Positions 20,897-30,367 of a stretch of DNA of 64,000 bases are shown piece after piece. Source of the stretch: Gracilaria domingensis (Eukaryota > Rhodophyta > Florideophyceae > Gracilariales > Gracilariaceae); NCBI GenBank assembly GCA_022539475.1, contig VCMS01000242.1:21079-85078 (forward strand). Reading direction: 5' to 3'. Numbering within the stretch: position 1 is the first letter of the stretch; each line of letters opens with the position of its first letter. The position numbers and the translations under genes are program-made. Under the pieces are notes generated by a model. The model was not told the DNA's origin. It searched no databases and saw only the letters and a program-made list of their open reading frames with translations.

Positions 20897-23224
20897 TCAG
20901 GAATCAACCTCCTTTTCACGCTGTCCATCAGCCGTTACAATGAGATCTGTCAAACACTTATCTTCTGCTTGCGTTATTCTTAGCTGCTTCTCATTTGCTA
21001 GATGGAGCAGGCATAAAAACACGTAGGGCAGAGATACATCTGGTAGCGATGTCGGCGGCACAATAGATGGAATGTTTGAAACTATTGTTTGGAGCCGTTG
21101 CGATGCACCCTTTCTAACATCCGGTAAAGAGTCGGATGCAGTACCCGACGTAAGGCTGTAGTTTTCTCCATTCTCAGCATCAGGTCCAAGATCTTCATCT
21201 ATCTGGTCACCGCAAAGCTTTGTCCAGATTCCAGCCTTCAACTTCCGTACGTCTACTTTCTTCGCCACCTTCGCATAATTGATATCAATCTTTTCAACCC
21301 GAGTAGGTTCAGCTAGAAGTTCCATGCCGACATCATCATCGGGCTCAAAGCTGTCTTCGAAGGGGTCCTGCGAGAAGTCTTCCAAGACGTTTGGATCTCC
21401 GCCAACGAAATTCTCCTTATCTCCCGGATTATCAAAGTCATACCAGTTTTGGCCTTCAGATACATCAGAGTCTTTCCCAACCTTACTTGCCAAACTGCCG
21501 TTTGGTTTGAAATACGTATTCGGTCTGAGAAATAAGGAGCAAAGAGCCTCAATGGAAAGATGGTGATCTTCTGGTAAGGTCACTTTCTTCTCTGAGAATC
21601 CGTTTCGGACAGAAGCTAACATCTGAATTAAAGATTCCCTTGACGCTGGAGCAAACTGTGAGGCGAAATCAATCTCTGGAGCATCCAGTGAAAAATCCAA
21701 CAACATGGCATTCGCGTCTCTCGGCTTTCTAGTTCTCTTCTTCGGACATTTCTGACCATTTTCGCCTCCCGCAGTAGATGTACTGGTAGCTCTGAAGGTC
21801 CAATGCGTTGGACCAGCCCATCCCACTAACGCATTGTTGTCGAAGTATGAATAGTCCGGGTTTTCCACGAGCGTGACATCAGCTTCTACAAGATCCACAC
21901 TTCCGCGCCGAACTGCCATGGAACCGCCTTCCAGTGGTCGTTGGTTATGATCAACATTCACACTTAACGTAACGTCATCGTGGTCATTACCTTCGGGTAC
22001 ATCGAATGGCATATCGGGTGTTGGTAGCATTCCTATGGCAGCACTGTCTTCCATGTCACCATCGTCGTAGCCAAAATTGTGCTCCAGCAGATCAGAATCA
22101 TCGTTGTTAGCGCCAGCAGCATCATGACTTCCACTTTTGGCACCTGCAGACTGGTTGCGAGCGGCTGCAGATGCCTGCTTGGACTCAAAATAACGAAGAA
22201 ATGGTCCGCATATAGTGTCATGTTCTGTTACTGGCTGCTCTGGTAACCATTTCGAAATGTCGTAGGTGATGTAACTCGGGCAGCCTCCCTCATTCTGTTG
22301 TTCCTCATCGTCCATAAGGACAAGGTAATCCGCTATTTCACCACTACCGAAAATAATCTGTGCTTTCGGCCCTATGGGCAAATTGTTCATTAGCATTCCT
22401 GAAGCTCCCCCTTCGTCAAAAGCAGCAGACATTTTCTGAAAGAGTGGGTCGACAGCAAGTTCTGTTTCTAGTCTCTGGGACGTAATGTTTCCAAGATTGG
22501 TCTCCAAGGTGACATTACCAGCCCTTCTCCCATTTCTTCTAGATTTTCTTGTGTCTCCTTCCTGCTCTCCTTCTCTTGCTTCGTCAGACGCATCTGAGCC
22601 CTCTTGGTTTCCGCTTCTTGATAGGCCACCCAATACTTTGAAAGTATTTGTATGGACTGAATCGACGCGAGAGCAGTAGATTTTGACTCCTGCATCTAAC
22701 GTGACGCCTGCTAATTGAAAGTTAGTTCCGGTTGGAAGATTACCGGGGGGCCCGATCTCATCCTCGAAACACACTGTTCTCGCCACTTGGTTGTCGGCAT
22801 TGTCAGTTTTCACCAGCATGGACATGTAATCAATGAGATTTAGCGTCCATGTGTTTCGCGCATTGATCTTATTGTCTTGACACAACTTAATAGTCGCTGA
22901 ATACATATGCGCGATTTCCTCTCGGGAAAGAGCGGGAGCCCTTGCTCGACCCACAGACGCGCGCGGTGTGTGTGAGCTAATTCGTTGTGCGATTGAAGTA
23001 CGACGTCTATACGACGTTGGTGTTTTTCCTGTGGTCCTCGATGGGGTTATTCGTGGTGTTTTAGTCGGAGTTTGTGAAAGGTGACGTGCAGGGGTCCACG
23101 AATTTCGTCGAGGGCCAGGGGTGACATTCTGAGGTGTTTGCCCATGGATGTGGAAATTACTCAATCGACGGCGGCGACGCGCAGCGCTCGACGTAATGTC
23201 TTTTGGGGGCGTAGCAACTTTCAT
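20897..23224 (-). CDS. Condensin complex subunit 2 (CAP-H, kleisin)
   Basis: Kleisin that bridges the SMC2 and SMC4 heads and recruits the HEAT subunits of condensin I, which compacts mitotic chromosomes. The N-terminal basic, Ser/Thr-rich leader contains many TP/SP sites (TPRITPSRTTGKTPT). Kleisin homology starts at NARNTWTLNLIDYMSML and continues through GVTLDAGVKIYCSRVDSVH, the CAP-H signature. Acidic linkers follow. A C-terminal winged helix of the type that binds SMC4 is seen in KVAKKVDVRKLKAGIWTKL. The 775-residue length is close to human NCAPH (741). The start is the ATG at 23224. The gene is unbroken and intronless. Confidence 0.93.
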   Translation of the reverse strand: MKVATPPKDITSSAARRRRRLSNFHIHGQTPQNVTPGPRRNSWTPARHLSQTPTKTPRITPSRTTGKTPTSYRRRTSIAQRISSHTPRASVGRARAPALSREEIAHMYSATIKLCQDNKINARNTWTLNLIDYMSMLVKTDNADNQVARTVCFEDEIGPPGNLPTGTNFQLAGVTLDAGVKIYCSRVDSVHTNTFKVLGGLSRSGNQEGSDASDEAREGEQEGDTRKSRRNGRRAGNVTLETNLGNITSQRLETELAVDPLFQKMSAAFDEGGASGMLMNNLPIGPKAQIIFGSGEIADYLVLMDDEEQQNEGGCPSYITYDISKWLPEQPVTEHDTICGPFLRYFESKQASAAARNQSAGAKSGSHDAAGANNDDSDLLEHNFGYDDGDMEDSAAIGMLPTPDMPFDVPEGNDHDDVTLSVNVDHNQRPLEGGSMAVRRGSVDLVEADVTLVENPDYSYFDNNALVGWAGPTHWTFRATSTSTAGGENGQKCPKKRTRKPRDANAMLLDFSLDAPEIDFASQFAPASRESLIQMLASVRNGFSEKKVTLPEDHHLSIEALCSLFLRPNTYFKPNGSLASKVGKDSDVSEGQNWYDFDNPGDKENFVGGDPNVLEDFSQDPFEDSFEPDDDVGMELLAEPTRVEKIDINYAKVAKKVDVRKLKAGIWTKLCGDQIDEDLGPDAENGENYSLTSGTASDSLPDVRKGASQRLQTIVSNIPSIVPPTSLPDVSLPYVFLCLLHLANEKQLRITQAEDKCLTDLIVTADGQREKEVDS

Positions 23225-24270
23225 CACAGATTTGGACTGACAAAGTATATCCAGTGGGTCTAGTTAGAAAACTAGAACACTCGAATTAGCAGTGAAAGCT
23301 CTGTTTTGTTTTCGCACGCAGGAAGAAGGTGTTAACTTAACACTGTTGCGTGATTACGCGTGGGCGGGATTCGCTCGCTCGCTCGTCAAATTGTGCTTCA
23401 TGAGGGTTAAAGCGCATAACCATTCACGAAACACAGGCTTCCTTGAATTCCAAACACTGACCGGAAAACAGAATGAGAAGCGACGCCATGATACACGTAA
23501 TGTGCAGATTGCAGGGAACATGAAGATCATCCAGGGTAAAACGGAAGAAACAATGCAAGAACTAATCGGATCCGCAGCCCGTGAAATCGCCGTGACAGCT
23601 TAAGGCGTAAGGAGCTTGGTACCCAAAGGGCTAGATAAAAAGTTCGGAAACCTCAAGGTTAGTGAATAGCCTACAAACCCAGTGCTCCTCCGTGCTCCGC
23701 TTGAGCTTCCATTCTCTGACTCTGTGTTTCATTTTCGTGATATGAAGACAACGATGAGCGAAGAGCCGAAGTCGCTGTCTGATATGAAAGAATCCATATC
23801 TACTTCCTCCAGTAAGCTTCAGAATCACCTCAAGGACCTTCAAGCGCTGATCCAAGCGAACGAGGGAGAATATGCCGCGAAGATCGAGAGCGCAACTAAA
23901 ACTGTTTAGAGAGCCCATCAGAAACACCGAGACTTTCATCGCACTATAATCAAGGTCGAAAACGTCCTATAGAAAGAATCCTCCATTTCAACGTGAAGCC
24001 AGTATCGAGCATTTCAACCTTGCTATCATTCATTTGTTATTCGGATGCCGGCATACGTCCACGTTGTGCGCCAGATAACAAAGCTTGCCGTCTGTCAACT
24101 GCTCTCTCCGGCATTGAGCGTATCTACAAAGGGCGTCCGCGTCCGCGTCCGACTCTTTGGATCTGTCGTCTGTGCCATTGCTCAATGCTGATTCTGCGAA
24201 ATCCAGTATACATCTGAGGAAGAACCATTCATAACAATCGGAGTTGCCGTCACTGTCGGGATGCACAATC
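23225..24270. other. Intergenic, no secure gene
   Basis: Contains a short plus-strand frame from ATG 23742 (MKTTMSEEPKSLSDMKES, 56 residues, helix-prone) that ends at 23909. Its frame appears to continue in a protein-like way past the stop, so it may be another relic. No domain recognised. Confidence 0.35.
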
Positions 24271-24380
24271 CATGAGGAACCACCGGCGGTAACAGTCGCA
24301 TTCTCTCCCTGCACGGTCGGGACTAGCAATCGACCTGTTCAGCAGGCTGGTACTTCTTTCCCAGCCTGCCACACAGGTCG
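24271..24380. repeat. Dispersed repeat copy A with an internal inverted repeat
   Basis: Positions 24361-24380 are identical, 20 of 20 bases, to 38789-38808. Positions 24271-24337 match the reverse complement of about 38802-38870 with roughly 80% identity by eye. Within copy A, arms 24331-24350 and 24361-24380 are inverted repeats (17 of 20 pairs) around a 10-base spacer. This looks like one end of an element joined to an inverted partial second copy. Confidence 0.6.
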
Positions 24381-25099
24381 TTTGCGCGCAGGCGCACAAC
24401 CGCAAGCACACGACGCCGGCGCGCGCGCGTACCGCACCATTGGCTGATCACTGGCTGATCACGCGGCTGGCAGGGTGAGCGCGCGTGCAGCGCTTTACAG
24501 TGCGTCGCGAGAGAGCGCGTGCCCATTCGATCTGCGCATGCGCATGCTCCCTGGAAGTTACACGTGGCCGGCGCGGCCGGCGCGCATGGCGCCCTCCACG
24601 CCATCGATGACAAAAGTCTAAAGTAGAAAGCTCGTGGCTGCCGGGGCTTGTTCGGGAGCTGTTTAGTGTAATGCATTACCTTCACGAGGCGTGATTCATG
24701 CCAAAATTTACAGTTGCCGTTTGTTGTATGAGTCGCTAAAAATTACGTGTGCTGGCGTTCATACAGTATGACCGCCAGCATGACGTAATTAAATTTCTGA
24801 AATTTTTTCAGCTGCACGTGTAACAGTCACTGCACAAGGATCATTCGATCATTCGATCATTCGCATCTCACACGCACAACGCACATGTCCATGTCGGACG
24901 TCTTGACCAGCCATCACGTCCGCAACGTACGCGCTGACCAAGTGTACTCACGAGGTAGCGCGCACGCCCGCGCTCCCGACGGCGCGGCGGCGCGTCTGTG
25001 CGACAGTAGAGCGCGCCGCGCGCGCGAGGGAGCGCGACGGCCGTCAGAACGGCCGGCGGGAGCGGCGGCGAGGGCGGCGCCATCGAAGCGGGGGAGGGG
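24381..25099. other. GC-rich non-coding stretch
   Basis: No gene. It holds palindromic GC tracts around 24560-24600 and a short tandem repeat of ATCATTCG (three units) near 24840-24864. Confidence 0.4.
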
Positions 25100-25420
25100 G
25101 AGGGTGGGGGGATGGGAACGTGCTGGCGCTGCGCTGTCAGACGCGCGGCGGCTGCGGTGTGCTGGGCGATCGCGCTCTAGCGCCAGCGCCCGCATGCGCG
25201 ATTTCAAATTTTAATTTTGTTTTAAAGAAGTCCCGCTCACGCACGTCGCGCTTTCCATATAGGGCAGTCCACCTTGAATTGTGCGCTGAGCCACGGCACG
25301 CGCAACGGAACGCGCGTGGTGTGGCTCGTCGCACAGCGAGCGCGGCGCCGCGTACGCGCCCACGCGCGTCGCGCGTCGCGAGCGCCGACGCGCGCCACGC
25401 GCACGCGCCCCGCAGCTGTC
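25100..25420 (-). repeat. GC-rich dispersed repeat, copy 1 (inverted relative to copies 2 and 3)
   Basis: Shares a core with 41816-42020 and 48630-48960. On the minus strand the core reads GTGCCGTGGCTCAGCGCACA, then GGAAAGCGCGACG, then a T/A-rich part AAAATTAAAATTTGAAAT. Similarity extends on one side to copy 2 (CACACCGC, GCCGCCGCGCGTCTGACA) and on the other side to copy 3 (GCGTACGCGGCGC, GCTCGCTGTGCG). The copy is about 320 bp and lies against the DIM1 fragment. Confidence 0.65.
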
Positions 25421-25421
25421 G

Positions 25422-25975
25422 GTGTTGCGGGGCGACGAGCTCCGCCACGCGCTGCTGCGCTTCGACGCGCGCGTGTCCAACACGCCGTACCGCATCTCGT
25501 CGCCGCTGCTGTCCCACCTGCTGGCGCACCGCGCTCCCGAGCGACGACGCGTACTGCCGCCTGTCCCTCAACGTGCAGCTGCTGGCGCGCAGCCGCTGGC
25601 GCGCGCGTCGCATCTCACGAAGGTGGGCCGCAACAACTTCCGCCCGCCGCCCGAGGTCGAGTCGCGCCCGCCCGTTCACTTTGCCGAGTGGGACGCGCTG
25701 CTGCGCGTGTGCTTCCAGCGCAAGCACCGCATGCTGCGCGCCGTGTTTGGCCGCCGCAAGCTGCTGGCGCAGCTCACTGTCTCGAACGCGCGCCGCCGCG
25801 CCGCCGGCCGCAGGGCGTGCTGCGGCTGGCGGAAGCCGACGCCGACGCCGACGACGTTAGGTGCGCCCGCTCGACGCGCCGCAATACGCGCGCATGGATG
25901 CCGATTACGAGGACGAGGGCGTGGGCGAGGGCGAGGGCGACGACAAAGGGGACGACGACGACGACGACGAGTAGC
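25422..25975 (+). pseudogene. DIM1 (18S rRNA adenine dimethyltransferase) fragment
   Basis: DIM1 dimethylates two adenines near the 3' end of small-subunit rRNA. The remnant includes VSNTPYRISSPLLSHLLAH, DDAYCRLSLNVQLLAR and SHLTKVGRNNFRPPPEVES. HFAEWDALLRVCFQRKHRML follows. All are strongly typical of eukaryotic DIM1, in the right order but spread over at least two frames. The N-terminal AdoMet-binding motifs are missing, replaced upstream by the GC-rich repeat. After LTVSNARR the match fades and ends in an acidic, low-complexity tail (GEGEGDDKGDDDDDDE). This is a truncated, frameshifted relic. Confidence 0.75.
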
Positions 25976-26019
25976 AACCGCAGCCGGATGGCATTGACGT
26001 GCAGTTCGCCAAGCGCGGA

Positions 26020-26773
26020 AAGGCACCACGCGGAAGCACGCCGCCGCGCCGCACGCGCTCAAGGCCGCCGTGGCCGCCGTGTGGCGCGAGACCGACTCCG
26101 GCACGCTGCGCGAAGCGCAAATGAGCATCGCCGACTTTGAGATGAACTCTCTCTGGGAGGCGCCGCGGAGCCGCTGCTGCCCCGACAGACGCGCGCGTCA
26201 TCGCCGCCGGCGCGCGTCAATTGAGGGCCCAAAATCGCACGCGCGCACATTTATCATCCGCCGTCGAGCCGCGCTCGTCAGCAGCAGCCATGGTCGCCCG
26301 CGCCGCCGCGCTGCCGGAGATAGCGCATAGCACGCTGGAGTCGGCGGGGCGCCGCATGTTCGCGTCATCGCTGTTGGCGCTGCTGCTCGATTCGTCGCTC
26401 TACGATGCGCAGCTGTCGCTGGCGCGACCGCTCGAGCTGTTTGCCGACCCCACCTTCCTGCGTGAGCAAAGCGCTCGCTCCGTGGCGCCGGTGCACAGCC
26501 CGCCCACCGCCGCTGCCCTGAGCAAGGGGTTGGCGCAGCTGTCCGTCGTCGCGATCGTGCGCGGCGTCAACGCCGCCACCGCGCTGCACGTGGTGCAGCT
26601 CATTCTGTCGGCGCCAGCCCGCTTCGCCGCCTTCCGCGCCACTCGCACCGTCCGACTCGTCCTCGTCGTCGAGCGCACCCGCCGGACCGGCCGCCACAAA
26701 GTTTCTCGTGCTCACCACGCCGCATCGCTCCAAGATTGCCGACAAAGTGTTTGAGAAGGCTGCGCTGGCCTAA
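26020..26773 (+). other. GC-rich ORF remnant, unrecognised
   Basis: Reading from ATG 26290 (MVARAAALPEIAHSTLESAG) gives helical, Ala/Leu-rich sequence to about 26640 (LAQLSVVAIVRGVNAATALH). It then shifts frame to TKFLVLTTPHRSKIADKVFE and a stop at about 26773. It looks like a degraded coding exon. Family unknown. Confidence 0.3.
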
Positions 26774-26785
26774 GTAAGACAGGGT

Positions 26786-27412
26786 TCAAACATTTCTCAT
26801 ACGATAACTCTGATCTGCATTTCTCAGATACACAACTTTTCCTTGCGCCTTGTTGCTTCCTAGAGCTTGAAATGTGTGCAAATGACTGAAAACTTCCAGA
26901 CGATCAACTTTCGTAACAATCGTATATTGATTATCTACATGTAAACGGTCTTCTCTCGTAGATAGAATGTCGCTGTTTTGAGGAAGGGCCACCATGCTGC
27001 TGTCGTCAAAAGTCCTTTTTGCTGCAGCCATTCTTAACGCGTACTTTCTTCTCCTCTCCGCCAGTCTCCTTTCTCTTTCTTCCAGTGTTTCGCTTTCCAA
27101 CATTTCCAATCTTCGCCTTCTACGGTTTTCTTTTTCTTTTTGCTTGTTTTTTTCAATAGTTCTCCAATTGCGCTTACGAACTGTAGATCTGGAGCAATAA
27201 GTTTTCTCGTCAGCATTTTCATCTCGCTGAAAATGATTGTGTACTTGTATTTTTGTTCCGTAGTTTGTAAGCGTTCGAAACGCAAACTTGGTATCTTTCT
27301 TAGGTAATAATGACTTGAAAACGTGCGCTGACATGGTTGAAGCGTGAAAAGATACAAGAAGGTTGTTTTTGCAATGTAGACCGTATCGCGATGAAGATGA
27401 TGAGCGTTGCAT
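26786..27412 (-). CDS. Hypothetical 208-residue basic coiled-coil protein
   Basis: Single clean frame with ATG at 27412. The middle is highly charged and coiled-coil-like (KNKQKEKENRRRRRLEMLES, then ETLEERERRLAERRRKYALR). N- and C-terminal parts look globular. No family recognised. It lies tail-to-tail with the GC-rich remnant upstream. Confidence 0.45.
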   Translation of the reverse strand: MQRSSSSSRYGLHCKNNLLVSFHASTMSAHVFKSLLPKKDTKFAFRTLTNYGTKIQVHNHFQRDENADEKTYCSRSTVRKRNWRTIEKNKQKEKENRRRRRLEMLESETLEERERRLAERRRKYALRMAAAKRTFDDSSMVALPQNSDILSTREDRLHVDNQYTIVTKVDRLEVFSHLHTFQALGSNKAQGKVVYLRNADQSYRMRNV

Positions 27413-27914
27413 ATTTTGTGAGACTTTCCTAACTTAATACGATGTTTAGTATGTACTACGTACTCTTAATTTGGCTAGAAAATCAAAACAATGTTTCTAT
27501 TTAGGGCATGATGTGTAACGTATTGTGTCTAGTTAAGAACTGTCTACCAGCCAGCCAGCGCAGCGAGTGGCAGAGCGTTCATAGCGCCATTGGCTGGCTA
27601 GATAACGTAGTTCTGGAGCAGACAGATACGCGCTTAGAGTTCAAACGTTCAACTGCAATAAGCAGAACATGTAACGAGAGAACTGAAAAGAACGTGCACT
27701 CAGGAGACTGGTTTTATTTGAGTGAAGTTTCTCTTCCAGACTGAGAAACTTCAACTCAATTGCTTCAATTTCTTGTATGTTGACACACAAGAGCACGGAG
27801 CGTTTGGTGGTGCCGCGCATTTAAGCCCTTGATTGGGTGAGTGCTTGGATGTGCCGCGGTTTTGAGCTGCTGATTGGCTCATGTCGTTCTTAGGGGCACT
27901 GCTTTTCGACCCTC
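27413..27914. other. Intergenic, no gene recognised
   Basis: An AT-rich start changes to mixed composition. GCCAGCCAGC at about 27552 and GGCTGGCT at 27594 could form a weak hairpin. Probable 5' region of the CHAT-like gene. Confidence 0.35.
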
Positions 27915-29340
27915 ATGGGTTGGGTCCACTGCAATCCACTTTCACGAAAGGAATGGACTGTGCCAGAATCGATAGGGAGGCGTATCGTTTACATTTTGTA
28001 CGCCCATGGTGTTATTGGGTACTATGCAGTAGATAACGGCGGAAGTGTTGAACGCATCGCATTAGGAGGAAAGCAAAAAGACACTGAAGAATCGATTTCG
28101 GAAAGATTTTCTGCAAGTAATCCGAAGGGAAAGGTTGATACATGGTTGAGGTCTCCTCTGGATGGAGAACTTCGGTATCTTTACGACCTCGTCAAGGGGT
28201 TCAAAAGGGATTGCTTGTGGCACAAAGACAGGGACTCCGAAATTACTAAGGGCCTCGGCTACAACATTCTTCGGGCGCCTCGCGAATTTCTAAGCTCGTC
28301 ATCTGTGGTTCAGCGATCTAGGAGTAGACCGATTGTTCTTGTGGCGGACTTGCCGTTGCAAATTAATCCATGGGAACTATTCTTTGATCACGTTGTCATT
28401 CGATCTCATTGTCTTCTTGACATAATACGAGGTCTTCAGGAGAAAGAGCCTGTTGTAACATTGTCACATTACTACGGAAATGAGGAACCTGCTATTACAG
28501 CGGCTCGGAAAGTAGTTCGATTCATCAGTTTCGGGTCGTCTCGGAGGGACTTGCTAGATCTTGAGAATACCGAAGAAGCGAGGAGACAACAGCTTGCATT
28601 CCAAAGCCTCCTCCGCTTAAATCATATGGAACCCACAAACCTTGTTTCTTTCCTTGACCTTGGTGGGTTCCTAGATCCGACGGCTAGCGATGCTGTCGCG
28701 CGACCTACGGGACCATTGTCGTCTCCTTTGTCCCAGTCACGTAAGGGTGTTAAGCTCTTTGGGCTTCGCATACCAGCAAATATCGGACGAAGGAACTATC
28801 CACACGTTGACTTTCTAAAAGTTACCGGATTGGGTAGCGCAACAACCGCTGATTTCAAAGACGCAGCCATGTTTTGTGACTAATCTTAATGATAACCTCT
28901 CTTCCAAAAAGGATTTGGGTGCTATCATTCCAGTGTTTATGTTTTCTTAGGCCGACCTTGTGAATTCGAGTGACTCGGTGTTCGGGTTGAGACAAATCGT
29001 TCCTTACTGCATACACATGTTCACACCTGCAATTCACATGAAGGTCTTGGCGCGCCATCTGGAAGACGACGACCTTAATGCAGAACTTGCTCGTGCTTCG
29101 AACCGCATTCACAACAATGTGGTACCCGATGTAATGGCTTCAGCGCGAGCATTGATAGAATACGTATCTCGATTTTCGCGAGAGAAACGCATTCCTATCA
29201 TTGTATTTTTGGGTCAGGCTTTGGTTGATGTGTTTCCGAGAAAGCAGGTGAGCGCAGATGACGATAACACACAAGCCAGACCAGCTGAACGTATCGCTCA
29301 ACTCACAGGAGGAGCACGTGTAGATAACTATCTTGCTTAG
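27915..29340 (+). pseudogene. CHAT/separase-like cysteine-peptidase-fold protein (interrupted)
   Basis: Starts at ATG 27915. PIVLVADLPLQINPWELFFD resembles the motif before the catalytic histidine region of CHAT and separase proteases (LVxDxxLxxxPWE). The second part (28951-29340) has PIIVFLGQALVDVFP near its end. The first frame stops at 28883, and the second resumes after a good 3' splice site (TTTTCTTAG at 28942-28950), but no consensus 5' splice site fits the required phase. This may be an unrecognised intron or a frameshift. I see no clear His-Cys dyad, so protease activity is doubtful. The family call is tentative. Confidence 0.35.
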
Positions 29341-29545
29341 CTTTCTGCTCTGTGTACGTCGGTCGAGTTTTCAATTGTAAATGTTTGGTATAAGGCTGTC
29401 CACCGACCCAAAGCCTATGTAGATGTAAAGGAAAGCTTCTTCAATGTGCTTGTCTGTAACGTTCAGTGCTCCTGGAGAGCTGCCTTGATTTTCTTCGACG
29501 AAGCCTTGTGACATTAGTTAGTGTTCTAACTTGCATCGTTTTGAG

Positions 29546-30073
29546 TCACCTCGCGTTTCCGTCATGAGCGCCTTTCTCTTCAGCATCTTGATGTTCTGGC
29601 GTTGTGCTTCTTTGAGCTGAATCTGCTTTATCAGCGTCGCTGGCAGCGGTTTCATCTTGCGTAGCTTTGCAAGTTTCAAACGTATCCATAACATCGCGCA
29701 ATTCATCGTCGAAGCGCTCGAGATGCTGAAGCAAAGCAGCCGTAGCCTTCTCCTTTTTCCGCATAGTCTATGCAATCGCCCCAAACGCCATCTTGTGAAC
29801 ACTGTTTTCCTCCGCAACGGTGTTTTGAATCTTGTACTGCTGCTCGATTTCAACGTGCTGGCGAAACATGTCAAACTGCTTCTCGCGAAGTCGTGATATG
29901 TGCTGCATGATCTGTGGACTGATTCAGTTAAACGGCTGGTTCTCGGGATTGGTTAGCTCCTTCTCGGCTCCGTCAAGTTCTTCTATTATTGAAGCACCAT
30001 ATTGGTGGAGTTCGGCGACGGGAGCGAGTGCTTCGTTCCCATGAGCTTCATGAGGAGAAGAATCAGCGTTCAT
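29546..30073 (-). pseudogene. Coiled-coil protein gene with two in-frame stops
   Basis: One frame of 176 codons runs from ATG 30073 (MNADSSPHEAHGNEAL) through SIIEELDGAEKELTNPENQP, HISRLREKQFDMFRQHVEIE and KATAALLQHLERFDDELRDV to TGA at 29546. It is broken by TGA at 29928-29926 and TAG at 29770-29768, with clear protein-like sequence on both sides of each. Helical throughout. Family not recognised. It is divergent from the TPLATE-like gene across a long hairpin. Confidence 0.5.
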
Positions 30074-30181
30074 GTTGCAGGGAATGGTGAGGGCGCAGAT
30101 GTAAGGCTAGCTATAGGGCGTTCTATGAGAACCTCAACTATCGAAGACCAAAGGCTACGTTTGGTACTGTAGCGAATCGCT

Positions 30182-30236
30182 ACCGGCGCGGCAACCGAAC
30201 AGTCGGGGCCCGCGACTGTTCGGTTGCCGCGCCGGT
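30182..30236. repeat. Perfect 24-bp inverted repeat in a divergent promoter
   Basis: Arms 30182-30205 and 30213-30236 are perfect reverse complements around the 7-base spacer GGGCCCG. The arm reads ACCGGCGCGGCAACCGAACA at its outer 20 bases. It sits between the coiled-coil gene (ATG 30073, minus) and the TPLATE-like gene (ATG 30368, plus). Confidence 0.9.
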
Positions 30237-30367
30237 TGCCGCGACGCGTGTGGCCCTCTGCTCTGCGCAAATTCTAAGAATGTCTTTCTGCTGCTACGCG
30301 CGCTTCGCGCTCCGCGCCCTACCTCGTCGCGAGCACCGTCCGCACTTTGGTGCGAACTGGTGCGGCA

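Noticed and set aside
23742-23909. 56-codon helical ORF
   Set aside because: Too short and without a family; kept only as a remark in the intergenic entry.
24880-26250. Many long frames on both strands in the GC-rich islands
   Set aside because: High GC content removes stop codons by chance; only the DIM1 motifs and a few coherent pieces were kept.
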